Source: Symbiodinium natans (taxonomy: Eukaryota > Sar > Dinophyceae > Suessiales > Symbiodiniaceae). Taken from it: a stretch of 47,500 bases of DNA. Location of the stretch: the NCBI GenBank assembly GCA_905221605.1, contig CAJNDS010002535.1:712501-760000 (forward strand), read 5' to 3'. The notes beneath the pieces are model-generated. The model was not told the DNA's origin, searched no databases, and saw nothing but the letters and a program-made list of their open reading frames with translations. Every line of letters begins with the position of its first letter. The stretch's first letter is position 1. Positions 18,000 through 27,278 of the stretch are shown piece after piece. The position numbers and the translations under genes are program-made.

Positions 18000-18935
18000 T
18001 TTAGGGTTAGTTCGGGAAGAGGGGTTTCTGGGGGACACGAAGTAGACTTGGTGTGTCAAAACAGCTTCCAAGTGATGTCTTTCATTCACGGCAGTTGATC
18101 CTTGTTCATCCCTCTGGTTCTTAGTAGCGTTTAGGGGGGAATGAAGGCCCTATAGTCCCTTGAAGGGTCTATATAGGCACCTCATATCCCGCATTCCCTA
18201 CTGAAAAAGATCAGAACCAGCCAGTCATGCCTTGTGAGTGTAAGCTCTGGGGCATGAGTGTCGGGTCGAAGTTCTTCGAAGCTCTTTGGACTTAGCAAGT
18301 CTACTTTGTATCCCGAAACCCTCTTATAATCCCCATAACCCACCCTTACCCGACTCACTGAGTCAAAAGGGCTTCCAAGTAGGGGTTCGGCTTTAGGGAT
18401 CAGGATTAGGCTTGAGGGGTTTGGTTTAGGGGGTTTAGGGATGAGGCTTAGGGTTTAGGGGTGTAGGGTTTAGGGATCAAGATCATGCCAGTGGTGTGCG
18501 GTTTCTGTGCCCCCGTGCTTCTCACGACAACTGCCATGTCAAGAACAGTTGGCAAGCTTCATGATAGTGTTCGCTGGGGCCGCAAGGAGGGTCAGTGCGT
18601 TCGTTTTCAGCTTTTGTCGCGGCGCAATCATACCACACGGCTATCATTGGTGACATCAGTTTGTTTGCTGTTCCTTCGGCTGCGCATCGCATCGCAGGAG
18701 GCCCGCAAGCAAGGCAGAGCGGAGCACGAGCTTGTGATGCTGCGCTCTTTGACCGCTGCTTCTGAATTCTTCCGTGAGCGTGCTCTGTGAATCTGCAGCA
18801 CTTGCGTTGTCGCATTCTCTGGACAGGGCCAGCAGTCCCATGAGCCGACATGCGAGCGCGAGCCCCATCTTGGTTATATTTTAGGCCTTGGCTTCATGTG
18901 AGCTTGGTGTTCTTTACCTCTGCCGAAGTCGCGCC
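18000..18935. other. Unassigned region
   Basis: Mixed unique sequence with small TTTAGGG patches (18420-18475). Overlapping frames at 18485-18790 (plus) and 18522-18851 (minus) are open, but neither has paired splice motifs or a convincing start. Confidence 0.4.
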
Positions 18936-19497
18936 TAAACCCTAAACCCTAAACCCTAAACCCTAAACCCTAAACCCTAAACCCTAAACCCTATTCCCTA
19001 AACCCTAAACCCTAAACCCTAAACCCTAAACCCTATACCCTAAACCCTAAACCCTAAACCCTAAACCCTAAACCCTAAACCCTAAACCCTAAACCCTAAA
19101 CCCTAAACCCTAAACCCTAAACCCTAAACCTAAACCCTAAACCCTCCCTAACCCTACACCCTAACCCTAACACCCTACACCCTACACCCTACACCCTACC
19201 CTAACCCTACCCCTAAACACCTAACACCCTAAACCCTACTAAACCCTAAACCCTAAACCCTAAACCCTAAACCCTAAACCCTAAACCCTCCCTACACACC
19301 CTAACCCCTAAACCCTAAACCCTAAAACCCTAAACCCTAAACCCTACACCCTACACCCTAAACCCTATACCCTACACCCTAAACCCTAAACCCTAAACCC
19401 TAAACCCTAAACCCTAAACCCTAAACCCTAAACCCTAAACCCTAAACCCTAAACCCTAAACCCTAAAACCTAAACCCTAAACCTAAACCCAAAACCT
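18936..19497 (-). repeat. Largest telomere-like array, about 560 bp of (CCCTAAA)n
   Basis: About 75 heptamers with a scrambled centre (19130-19350) holding CCCTACA, CCCTAAC and CCCTATA variants. Ordinary sequence lies on both sides, so it is interstitial. Confidence 0.95.
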
Positions 19498-19534
19498 CTC
19501 TTTCATATATAATTTAAATGTTAAGGAGTTACTG

Positions 19535-20216
19535 GGCAAGGTCATTTTCTTTTACTGGGCAAGGTCATTTTTTTACTGGGCAAGGTCATTTTTTTACTGG
19601 GCAAGGTCATTTTTTTACTGGGCAAGGTCGTTTCGTCCAAAAAAACGACCTTGTCCAGTAAAAAATGACCTTGCCCAGTAAAAAATGACCTTGCCCAGTG
19701 AAAAAAGATGACCTTGCCCAGTAAAATGTTGCTGGGCAAGGTCATCTTTTTACTGGGCAAGGTCATTTTTTTACTGGGCAAGGTCATTTTTTTACTGGGC
19801 AAGGTCATCTTTTTACTGGGCAAGGTCATTTTTTTACTGGGCAAGGTCATTTTTTTACTGGGCAAGGTAATTTTTTTACTGGGCAAGGTCATTACTGGGC
19901 AAGGTCATTTTTTTTTGGGCAAGGTCATTTTTTTACTGGGCAAGGTCGTTTTTTTACTGGGCAAGGTCATTTTTTTACTGGGCAAGGCCATTTTTTTACT
20001 GGGCAAGGCCATTTTTTTACTGGGCAAGGTCATTTTTTTACTGGGCAAGGTCATTACTGGGCAAGGTCCTTTTTTATTGGGCAAGGTCCTTTTTTTACTG
20101 GGCAAGGTCATTTTTTTACTGGGCAAGGTCGTTTTTTTACTGGGCAAGGTCATTTTTTTACTGGGCAAGGTCATTTTTTTACTGGGCAAGGTCATTTTTT
20201 TTTACTGGGCAAGGTC
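19535..20216. repeat. 21-bp tandem repeat (ACTGGGCAAGGTCATTTTTTT)n with inverted core
   Basis: About 30 copies. The first five run forward (to about 19635), four are inverted (19639-19725, seen as AATGACCTTGCCCAGT), and the rest run forward. A transcript would form a long hairpin between the inverted and flanking units. The period is 21, so the open frames repeat GKVIFLL or its reverse and are artefacts. Confidence 0.9.
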
Positions 20217-20320
20217 GTTCCATAAGTGAAATATTTTCATAATGTTGTGGAATTCTTCGGGCGGGTGGGTATTTTTCTGGAGTAATTTCTTGACAAGTGA
20301 ATGCTTGGACCTGACATGCT

Positions 20321-20517
20321 GAACCCTAAACCCTAAACCCTAAACCCTAAACCCTAAACCCTAAACCCTAAACCCTAAACCCTAAACCCTAAACCCTAAA
20401 CCCTAAACCCTAAACCCTAAACTTAAAACCCTAAACCCTAAACCCTAAACCCTAAACCCTAAACCCTAAACCCTAAAGAACCCTGAACCCTAAGCCCTAA
20501 GCCCTAAACACTAAACC
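20321..20517 (-). repeat. Telomere-like array (CCCTAAA)n
   Basis: About 26 heptamers. The 24-base sequence leading into it (AGTGAATGCTTGGAC..TGCTG) recurs at the array at 25968. Confidence 0.95.
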
Positions 20518-20542
20518 CATGAGCGGGCTCTGCGGGCCTCAG

Positions 20543-20596
20543 GGCATCACCGAAGCGGCGGCTTCTCAGAATGCAGATGGCATGCTGCAATCTGTG
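20543..20596 (+). CDS. Exon candidate, gene C
   Basis: The acceptor is CTGCGGGCCTCAG|G. There are 18 codons, GITEAAASQNADGMLQSV, followed by GTGTTC. Phase 0 on both sides. It has an array directly upstream and a MITE-A half-copy (20637-20684) downstream. Confidence 0.5.
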
Positions 20597-20997
20597 GTGT
20601 TCTTTTGAGTGCTTGGTGTTTGCAATTTCGGGGGCTTACTATTTGGGGGTCTATATGAGGGGTCCCCTAGGTTCGTAGACCGCCGTGTGAGCTTAACGTA
20701 CCTTTACCAGTTTTGGCAGCCTTTAGCAGCTTGAGCAACTTTAGCAGCTTTAGCTTCGAGCTCAGCGTTCTTTCCTTCAGAGCTGTGGCTTGTTTAGCGA
20801 TAAAGCTTGCATACGGCGAGCCGAAGGGAGTGGAGTCAAGGACGTGCGGTCATCCAATGCCAGGTTGTAAACAACGCAAGAACCGCGTAAGATTGTGTTA
20901 TATATATATATATATATATATTATAGGTATATGTATATATTTGGGCCTCACTCTCGGCCCTGTGCTGAAATCTGTTGGATCTGCCCTTTCTTCCCAG

Positions 20998-21027
20998 GAA
21001 GACCCAGCCGCCCGGGAGCACAGCTGA
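20998..21027 (+). CDS. Terminal exon candidate, gene C
   Basis: CTGCCCTTTCTTCCCAG is one of the best acceptors in the window. It is followed by EDPAAREHS and TGA, in phase 0 with the exon at 20543-20596. The 20700-20790 stretch upstream is also open on the minus strand with an Ala/Lys-rich frame, not called. Confidence 0.4.
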   Translation, partial: EDPAAREHS

Positions 21028-21278
21028 ATCACAGCAGGCTCCTTGTGCAATGTCGGACTAATTGTTGAAGAGCAGATAGCCAGCTGAAAGTGAACATGCT
21101 TGGGGTCGTTTCACACCAACCTGTCTGCCGATAGCCGCTGAGTGAGAAGTATCGCTCCCGGGCAGGTGCAACCGGCGAGCTGGGAGACTGAGATCTTGGC
21201 TTTGCGGAAGCTCTGCCAAACGATTCACGAATGGAGGTGGTAGGACGGGAGTTCTGCGGAAAAACAAGAACCATATGA

Positions 21279-21476
21279 AGAAGTCACGAAAAGACTGGCC
21301 AGATTGAGCTCAGGATCGAGTTCAAGGATCTGCAGGCGCAGCTGTGCGCTGCGGTAGCCGAAATGGCTGAGCAGAAGAAGATCATGGAGCTGGAGAGGTC
21401 GGGGGGCGATTTTGAGCCTTCGCCATGCTCCGTCGTCTTGGCAGGGCAGTCCCCGATGCTCTATCTCATGCCGTAG
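21279..21476 (+). CDS. Terminal exon candidate, coiled-coil-like
   Basis: The frame lies between an in-frame TGA at 21276 and TAG at 21474. It reads IELRIEFKDLQAQLCAAVAE, then MAEQKKIMELERSGGDFEPS and a hydrophobic end, LYLMP. The heptad-like Leu/Ala spacing suggests a coiled coil. The acceptor is not clear (AAG|AAG, or GAAAAG at 21293). A MITE-C element begins 14 bases after the stop, so the 3' end of this gene abuts a mobile element. Family unknown. Confidence 0.5.
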   Translation, partial: RSHEKTGQIELRIEFKDLQAQLCAAVAEMAEQKKIMELERSGGDFEPSPCSVVLAGQSPMLYLMP

Positions 21477-21489
21477 GGAAACATGCAAC

Positions 21490-21580
21490 AAAGAGCCCAA
21501 TACCCCTGAGTAAGGAATAGTACCGCAACTTATATAGGGATGTAAGGCATATTCCTTACTTGAAGGGTATTGGGCTCTTT
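21490..21580. mobile_element. MITE-C copy with perfect terminal repeats
   Basis: AAAGAGCCCAATACCCCT at the left is matched by GGGTATTGGGCTCTTT at the right, with further inverted TAAGGAATA inside. About 90 bp, non-coding, just after a stop codon. Confidence 0.7.
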
Positions 21581-21870
21581 GGGACAACAAATAGGAACCG
21601 TGAGCTGAAGAGCCTTGGATGTAAACCGGTCAGTCATCGAGGACCACTGCCAATCACAAGAGAGAGCGTTGTCATTGGCGAACAGAGGCCCGCTCTCTTT
21701 GTTCCTCTTGCTTCCTGAGCAGGCAGCAGTGGGCCGCCGAACGAGAGGCCTTGCGCTGCGTTTGCCGAAGATTTTTGTTAGGCTCTTGAGGTAATGAAGG
21801 TGAGGGTGTGGGCAGCAGGGGCCCAGTGCAGTAGGGCTTTGAGTCGTTTTGGGTTGACGGCCTTGGTTCT

Positions 21871-22200
21871 GTGCTCAGAGTGCTCTCCCCAGAGCCCTTT
21901 TTTAATGCGCTTAAGGCAGATGTTTTTTGGGAGAAGGCCCTGCGCGCTTCGCTGGCGCTGCTGAAAGCCGAGCGGCCCAGCCAGGTGCCTCCTCCGGGTT
22001 TAGGAGTTGTAGTGGTCCCCACAGCCTTTTGCGTGCGAAAGAAGGGTGTGCGCCGAGTTTCTAAGTGCTTTTTCACCAGAAGAATGTTTGCGGTCAGTTG
22101 CGAGGCGGAGGAGTTTGTCATCCACTCCGACAGTGAGGAGGAGGAGGCCAGCTGCGCATACTTTTGGGAGGTGCTTTGTTTAATCCCCACGTCAGGATGA
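21871..22200 (+). CDS. Hypothetical ORF with acidic tail
   Basis: A 109-codon frame (first codon not ATG) containing LKADVFWEKALRASLALLKA and an acidic run, EEFVIHSDSEEEEAS. The minus strand is open across the same stretch (22205-21672) with Ser/Thr/Gln-rich sequence. No splice evidence decides between them. Confidence 0.25.
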   Translation: MLRVLSPEPFFNALKADVFWEKALRASLALLKAERPSQVPPPGLGVVVVPTAFCVRKKGVRRVSKCFFTRRMFAVSCEAEEFVIHSDSEEEEASCAYFWEVLCLIPTSG

Positions 22201-22238
22201 CACACGCGATATCGAAAGCCCCAAGTTTTAAAGCCCCA

Positions 22239-22486
22239 AACCCAAGACTTGCACTAGAGGCTCAAGCTTCTTCAAGAAGGTCCGTTTTGAAGGCCTGGTG
22301 GAAGAAGGTTCTCGAACCCAAAAAACCTTTCCGGCGCTTCCACTTGTCGACTCGGGCCGCTCACTTTCCGAGACCGGGGTCATGGTTTCGGGGGACGCTC
22401 TCGGGGGCGCCGTTCCCACACGCATCGTCGCTCTCACAGGCCAGAGCGTGCTTCTTGATTCTTCCTCACGGGGGAGGGCTCCTTGA
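22239..22486 (+). CDS. Terminal exon candidate
   Basis: From about 22239 the frame reads SSFFKKVRFEGLVEEGSRTQ, then FPALPLVDSGRSLSETGVMV and VALTGQSVLLDSSSRGRAP, ending TGA. Residue use is convincingly protein-like, but several AGs could be the acceptor. Two other frames overlap. No family is recognised. Confidence 0.4.
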
Positions 22487-22655
22487 AGAACAGATGTTGT
22501 CAGTGGAGCTTGAGCTGTCGATGCTGTTAGCCGGATGCTGCTCTCGTTTCAACTCTGTGCCTGCAGAACCACCACGGACTGGCGGGCTGGTAGTTACGAC
22601 ATAGTGCCCTGTTCTCCTGCCTCCCGACATTCGTTTCTTGAATAGGGGCCCAAAT

Positions 22656-22776
22656 TGGGGTCTAAGGGCCCTTTTTAGGGGAGATTCCGAAAAAAGAGAG
22701 TTATAAGGATTCTACTTATAAGGATTCTACTATTGGGGTATAAGGGCCCCTTTTTAGGGGGGATTCCTACAAAAGA
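22656..22776 (+). repeat. Direct repeat related to MITE-A halves
   Basis: Two copies of GGGGTMTAAGGGCCCYTTTTTAGGGG-like sequence (22656-22697 and 22734-22776), with TTATAAGGATTCTAC also doubled between them (22701 and 22716). Confidence 0.6.
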
Positions 22777-22798
22777 CCCCTGTTTCTAGGATTCCCCT

Positions 22799-22890
22799 AA
22801 ACCCTTATCCTTAAACCCTAAACCCTAAACCCCAAACCCCAAACCCCAAACCCCAAACCCTAAACCCTAAACCCTAAACCCTAAACCCTA
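22799..22890 (-). repeat. Telomere-like array, CCCTAAA and CCCCAAA
   Basis: Alternating blocks of CCCTAAA and CCCCAAA. Bases 22890-23180 hold no recognisable gene, with a TTTAGGG patch at 23020-23103. Confidence 0.85.
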
Positions 22891-23184
22891 TGTTCACGTG
22901 CGCTTTTTTTGGGCCCCGCTTGTAGGAGCCGGAGCTGCCCGATAAACAACCAATAGTACCTCCAGCAAAAACGTCCTAATTCAACGAGAGCTTTTCGGTG
23001 TTGGGGGGGTTTCTTTCTATAAGGGTTTAGGGTTTGGGTTTTAGGGCTAGGATTTAGGGCTTAGGCTTTCGGGTTTAGGGTTTAGGGATTAAGGGTTTAG
23101 GGTACCCCAACCTAGAATCTTCGTCCACCGGAGCTGTGAATTGTTTCAGGCCTCCTCGCAAGGCTGCTTTCCAGCGGCAGTAGT

Positions 23185-23250
23185 ATCCACGTAGCGTCCA
23201 CGTCGTGTCCTCGTAGTGTCCACGTAGTGTCCACGTTGTGTCCACATAGT
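23185..23250 (+). repeat. 12-bp tandem repeat (TGTCCACGTAGT)n
   Basis: Five imperfect copies with GTAGTG/GTCGTG alternation. The minus strand would encode a short GHDVD/TTWTL repeat within an 87-codon frame that is otherwise unsupported. Confidence 0.75.
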
Positions 23251-23559
23251 TTCGCGATGTTTCGCGTGGCTTCAGTGTGTTTCTTTGTGGCGCAAGCTGT
23301 GAGAAGTCTGAAGTTCCACATGCGCGTCAGGTGAGCACCCTTGGTTCCGAGACGCCGCCAGTACAGGCCGCTCAATTGGAATGCCCCCCTTGGGTTTAGG
23401 GTTTAGGGTTTACCCACGTGTGTGCACGTTGCTCCATGCGCACTCACACCAGATGTCGTGACTCATAATGACTCGGAAACCTCATAGCCTGAAGCCCAAA
23501 CCCGGGCCAAACCCTGCAAGCCCTGAATCCCGAGGTGCGCAGTTTCGTGAGCGATGTGT

Positions 23560-23790
23560 TAAACCCTAAACCCTAAACCCTAAACCCTAAACCCGAAACC
23601 GTACTTTCTAAACCCTAAACCCTAAAACGCCCGAAACCCTAAACCCTAAAACCCGAAACCCTAAATTCTAAACCCTAAACCCTAAAACGCCCGAAGCCCT
23701 AACCCCAAACCCTAAACCCTAAACCCGAAACCCTAAGTTCTAAACTCTAAACCCTAGAACGCCCGAAGCCCTAAACCCTAAGCCCTAAAC
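23560..23790 (-). repeat. Higher-order telomere-like array
   Basis: CCCTAAA units interrupted three times by a compound block, TTCTAAACCCTAAACCCTA followed by AACGCCCGAA, spaced about 65-70 bp. The block amplified together with the heptamers. Confidence 0.8.
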
Positions 23791-23804
23791 CCGAGTTTGC
23801 GAAG

Positions 23805-23853
23805 CTGTTTGGAGGATGCGGCAGACATCGACGCAGCAGGCAACCCTTGGGAG
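23805..23853 (+). CDS. Exon candidate, gene Z (upstream)
   Basis: The acceptor is TTTGCGAAG. The frame reads CLEDAADIDAAGNPWE and ends GAG|GTTGAG in phase 0, matching the phase-0 start of the exon at 26211. Acidic. The frame stays open to about 23920. Confidence 0.4.
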
Positions 23854-23997
23854 GTTGAGGGCTTAGGCGGCAAACCGCCAGATGCGGGTGCCAGGATCGG
23901 TCCCCTTCGTCTCCAGGGTTTCGGGTTTAGGGTTTACGGTTTAGGGTTTAGGGTCCATACTCCCCATAAGGGGAAGCCTTTTTTAAGGGGGTATATT

Positions 23998-24093
23998 GGG
24001 GGTGTACGAAAATAAAGGACCCCTACTTTTCCAAAGAGTAGGACTTCTAAATCAGGGACCCTAATAGGGTGCCCCTGAATTTCGGAAACCCCC
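23998..24093. mobile_element. MITE-A copy
   Basis: Starts GGGGGTGTACGAAAATAAAG and ends CCCCTGAATTTCGGAAACCC. It is the closest relative of the intron element at 26839-26953, sharing GACCC..AATAGGGTGCCCC-like interior sequence. Confidence 0.65.
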
Positions 24094-24274
24094 TCTGGGT
24101 AGTTCCCTAAATAGGGTCGCTTTTGAAAACAGTACGGCAGCTAGAACTGTTTTCGGAACTCCCCATATTGGGTATGCTTTGAAGAGACGCCCCGGGATTA
24201 ACCCCAAACCCTAAACCCTCTCTACCTATGTATATTTAAACCTTAATGGGGTCGTGTTCTGATTATGATTTTTT

Positions 24275-24408
24275 GAGGCTTTAGGATTTAGGATTTAGGA
24301 TTTAGGATTTAGGATTTAGGATTTAGGATTTAGGATTTAGGATTTAGGATTTAGGATTTAGGATTTAGGATTTAGGATTCAGGATTTAGGATTTAGGATT
24401 TAGGGTTC
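24275..24408 (+). repeat. Telomere-variant array (TTTAGGA)n
   Basis: About 19 units of TTTAGGA, a one-base variant not mixed with TTTAGGG until its last units. Confidence 0.95.
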
Positions 24409-24419
24409 AGGGGCCTCTC

Positions 24420-24680
24420 GGGCGAGGCCCGGCTTCGTAATTTAGTATTCGGGCGAGGCCCGGCTTCGTAATTTAGTATTCCGGGGAGGCCCGGCTTCGT
24501 AATTTAGTATTCCGGGGAGGCCCGGCTTCGTAATTTAGTATTCCTTGGAGGCCCGGCTTCGTAATTTAGTATTCCGGGGAGGCCCGGCTTCGTAATTTAG
24601 TATTCCGGCGAAGCCCGGCTTCGTAATTTAAGATTCCGGGGAGGTCCGGCTTCGTAATTTAGTATTCCGGGGAGGCCCGG
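24420..24680 (+). repeat. 31-bp tandem repeat
   Basis: About eight to nine copies of a unit containing GAGGCCCGGCTTCGTAATTT followed by AGTATTC. They are nearly identical and directly adjoin the longer repeat downstream. Confidence 0.9.
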
Positions 24681-24693
24681 GACTTGCTGGGAG

Positions 24694-25780
24694 GGGCCGT
24701 TTTGGTCAAAAATCCAGAAAACGAGAGGCCACCCAGAGGCGTCGATTTCAGTACTAAAAAATCGCATTTTTAATTGGGACCCGGGCCGATCCTGGGGTCC
24801 CCCCTCATTTGGGGTGTTTTTTGGAGGCAAACTTTCCCTCTGAAGGGGGGGTCGGAGTTTGAGGCAAGGGGGGGTCTCCGAAGACTATTTTGCCTTTAAA
24901 ATTGAAAAATACGACCCCCCCTTGACCAAAACTAGGCTGTGAAAGGATCGCGGGGGCGGCCCTTCATCATAATTGAGGGTTACAAACCCTGAAACACCCT
25001 GAAAAACATTGGAAAACCATAAAAAAACACTGAAAAACCTTGAAAAACCTTGAAAAACTTGAAATCCTGAAACCGGTGAAGGCTCGGTTTTGGTCAAAAT
25101 CCAGAAAACGAGAGGCCACCCAGAGGCGTCGATTTCAGTACTAAACAATCGCATTTTTAATTGGGACCCGGGCCGATCCTGGGGTCCCCCTCATTTGGGG
25201 TGTTTTTGGAGGCAAACTTTCCCTCTCAAGGGGGGGTCGGAGTTTGAGGCAAGGGGGGGTCTCCGAAGACTATTTTGCCTTTAAAATTGAAAAATGCCAG
25301 CCCCCCCTTGACCAAAATTAGGCTGTGAAAAGGTCGCGGGGGCGGCCCTTCATCAGAACTGAGGCTTAAAAACCCTGAAAAACATTGAAAAACCTTAAAA
25401 AACATTGAAAAACTCTGAAAAACCTTGAAGAACTTGCAATCCTGAGGTGAAGGCTCCGTTTTGGTGAAAAAATCCAGAAAACGAGAGCCCAATCCTGGGG
25501 TCCCCCTCATTTGGGGTGTTTTTGGAGGCAAACTTTCCCTCTCAAGGGGGGTCGGAATTTGAGGCAAGGGGGGGTCTCCGAAGACTATTTTGCCTTTAAA
25601 ATTGAAAAACACCACCCCCCCTTGACCAAAACTAGGCCGTGAAAAGGTCGCGGGGGCGGCCCTTCATCAGAACTGAGGCTTAAAAACCCTGAAAAACATT
25701 GAAAAACCTTAAAAAATATTGAAAAACTCTGAAAAACCTTGAAAAACCTTGAAAAATTGGAAATTTTGAAACCGGTTGTA
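24694..25780 (+). repeat. Tandem repeat of about 370 bp, three copies
   Basis: Copies start near 24697, 25084 and 25454. Each has CGTTTTGGTCAAAAATCCAG, a GGGGGTCGGAGTTTGAGGCA core and a tail of TTGAAAAACC decamers. The third copy lacks an internal piece after AACGAGAG. Minus-strand frames repeat the same peptides and are not called as genes. Confidence 0.9.
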
Positions 25781-25967
25781 TTATCCGTGCGCCGAATTGA
25801 CTAGACGGTGCCGAATCGGGAAAGAATGTTGCGAGCTAAATGATCAACCAAAGTAAGAAAGAAGATATGTATTTCAGATGAAGAGGGATCTGGGAGGGAG
25901 GGGTGATGCCAAACACGTATGGTGATGACAAAAACCCTTAGTGAATGCTTGGACCAGAGATGCTGAA

Positions 25968-26166
25968 CCCTAAACCCTAAACCCTAAACCCTAAACCCTA
26001 AACCCTAAACCCTAAACCCTAAACCCTAAACCCTAAACCCTAAACCCTAAACCCTAAACCATAAACCCTAAACCCAAAACCATAAACCCTAAACCCTAAA
26101 CCCTAAACCCTAAACCCTAAACCCTAAACCCTAAACCCTAAACCCCAAACCCTAAACCCAAACCCC
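25968..26166 (-). repeat. Telomere-like array (CCCTAAA)n
   Basis: About 28 heptamers, ending in a C15 run. Confidence 0.95.
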
Positions 26167-26210
26167 CCCCCCCCCCATATCGGGTATGTTTTGAAGAGAC
26201 ATGTTCCCAG

Positions 26211-26287
26211 TTCTTGGGAGGCCACGCGCCCAACGGCGCGACAGCCGGCTGCGGTGGAGATGAGCTCGGACCCGAGCCCGAGGAGAG
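26211..26287 (+). CDS. Exon of gene Z
   Basis: The acceptor is GACATGTTCCCAG. The frame contains FLGGHAPNGATAGCGGDELG then PEPEE, ending GAGGAGAG|GTGCAG. It leaves two bases (AG) that join the leading G of the exon at 26706 to make an Arg codon. The join is in frame and supports the model. Gly-rich and acidic; no family recognised. Confidence 0.55.
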
Positions 26288-26292
26288 GTGCA

Positions 26293-26360
26293 GGGTTTAA
26301 AAGTTTAGGGTTTGGGGTTTAGGGTTTAGGGTTTAGGGTTTAGGGTTTGAGGTTTGAGGT
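26293..26360 (+). repeat. Telomere-like array inside a gene Z intron
   Basis: TTTAGGG and TTTGAGG units start about 5 bases after the proposed donor. A GAGAGA tract follows at 26506-26580 in the same intron. Confidence 0.85.
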
Positions 26361-26503
26361 TTCAGAAATAGTGAGCCCTCTTTTCCAGAGATCCCGAGGG
26401 AGAGTTGGCTGTGTTAGGTAGCGCGTGGTAAACTCCAGGAGAGCGCTCTCAGAGCTGCTTCTTCTGCATCGCAGTTCGTTGAGAAACTTGTTGCGAAACC
26501 TCC

Positions 26504-26540
<37 letters not shown>

Positions 26541-26705
26541 TATAGAGAGAGAGAGAGGGAGATATATAGAGAGAGAGAGGGCGCTCTTCAAGCACTGAAT
26601 TCGGCTGGAGCTCCCGGGGCCGGGATCCCTGAACCTCTGCCTCCTCAAGTTTCGCTCCGGGTGCTCCCTAAAGTCGCCCTTGGAAACTCCCCACGAGGTT
26701 TCCAG

Positions 26706-26838
26706 GTTTGAAGAGAGTCGCGTCGTTCGTCCCAAGATTTGTGGCACCTTTGCAGCCCTCTGCACCCGGGAGGATCTGCATGGCCAAGATGGTCGGGGAG
26801 CCAAGAGCGCGCGAAGCAGTTTGCAGAGCTGGGGAGAG
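26706..26838 (+). CDS. Exon of gene Z
   Basis: The acceptor is CGAGGTTTCCAG. The frame reads FEESRVVRPKICGTFAALCT, then REDLHGQDGRGAKSARSSLQ and SWGE, and stops short of the inverted-repeat element that begins at 26839-26842. With that element removed, the frame runs directly into the terminal exon. The donor would be GA (GAGAG|GAGGGG) or a GG, both non-standard. Confidence 0.55.
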
Positions 26839-26953
26839 GAGGGGGTTTACGAAAACAAGGGCCTAGTATAGACCCCAAGTAGCAGGGTTCCCTTACACTG
26901 CGTGCCTGACATTAAATCAAGGACCCCAATAAGGTACCCCCGAATTTCGGAAG
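26839..26953 (+). mobile_element. MITE-A copy acting as an intron (introner candidate)
   Basis: It starts GGGGGTTTACGAAAACAAGG and ends CCCCCGAATTTCGGAAG. The element separates two in-frame coding segments, and its last bases provide the AG acceptor. The usual ACCCCC end of the family is lost at the right side, exactly at the exon edge. About 115 bp. Confidence 0.6.
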
Positions 26954-27094
26954 GTCCAGGAGAGGCAGAGAGCAGCTTCTTTTAAGCGCGGCAAGCTGAT
27001 AGTCTCCGGAGCCAAAACCCCCAAATATGAAGCGCAGTTCCAGCTGAGGCGCTGTCTGGCCATGGCCGCCCGCGGCGGCGCAAGCAGTCCCTGA
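26954..27094 (+). CDS. Terminal exon of gene Z, basic tail
   Basis: It opens at GTC after the element's AG and reads VQERQRAASFKRGKLIVSGA, KTPKYEAQFQLRRCLAMAAR, then GGASSP and TGA. The frame continues in phase 0 from the preceding exon. The strongly basic, glutamine-rich sequence could bind nucleic acid, but no domain is recognised. Confidence 0.6.
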   Translation, partial: VQERQRAASFKRGKLIVSGAKTPKYEAQFQLRRCLAMAARGGASSP

Positions 27095-27278
27095 CCTGAA
27101 GACCCCCAAAAGGCTTCAGGCTCTGGGGTCAAGGCGTTACTCTGTTCATAACGCGAAGCTGGACATGCTTCTGCAGGGCAGGTTTCTTGGGTCGCTTTCA
27201 TGGCGAGGCTGCTTCATCTTGGACTTGCTATCCCTAGTCTGTGTCTGACCCTCTTTACCCCTGACCTTGAACTCATAT

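Noticed and set aside
18485-18851. Overlapping plus (101-codon) and minus (109-codon) ORFs
   Set aside because: No convincing acceptor or start context and neither sequence shows domain-like character.
18936-19497. True chromosome end
   Set aside because: Ordinary sequence and exon candidates lie on both sides, and many other arrays of both orientations occur in the window.
19535-20216. CRISPR-like array
   Set aside because: The units are contiguous with no unique spacers, and the context is eukaryotic.
19542-20229. GKVIFLL / MTLPSKK repeat ORFs
   Set aside because: A 21-bp tandem repeat (multiple of three) keeps frames open. The frames simply flip strand at the inverted core.
24694-25615. 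Minus-strand ORFs of 77-129 codons
   Set aside because: They repeat the same peptide in each long tandem-repeat copy and carry no splice or start evidence.
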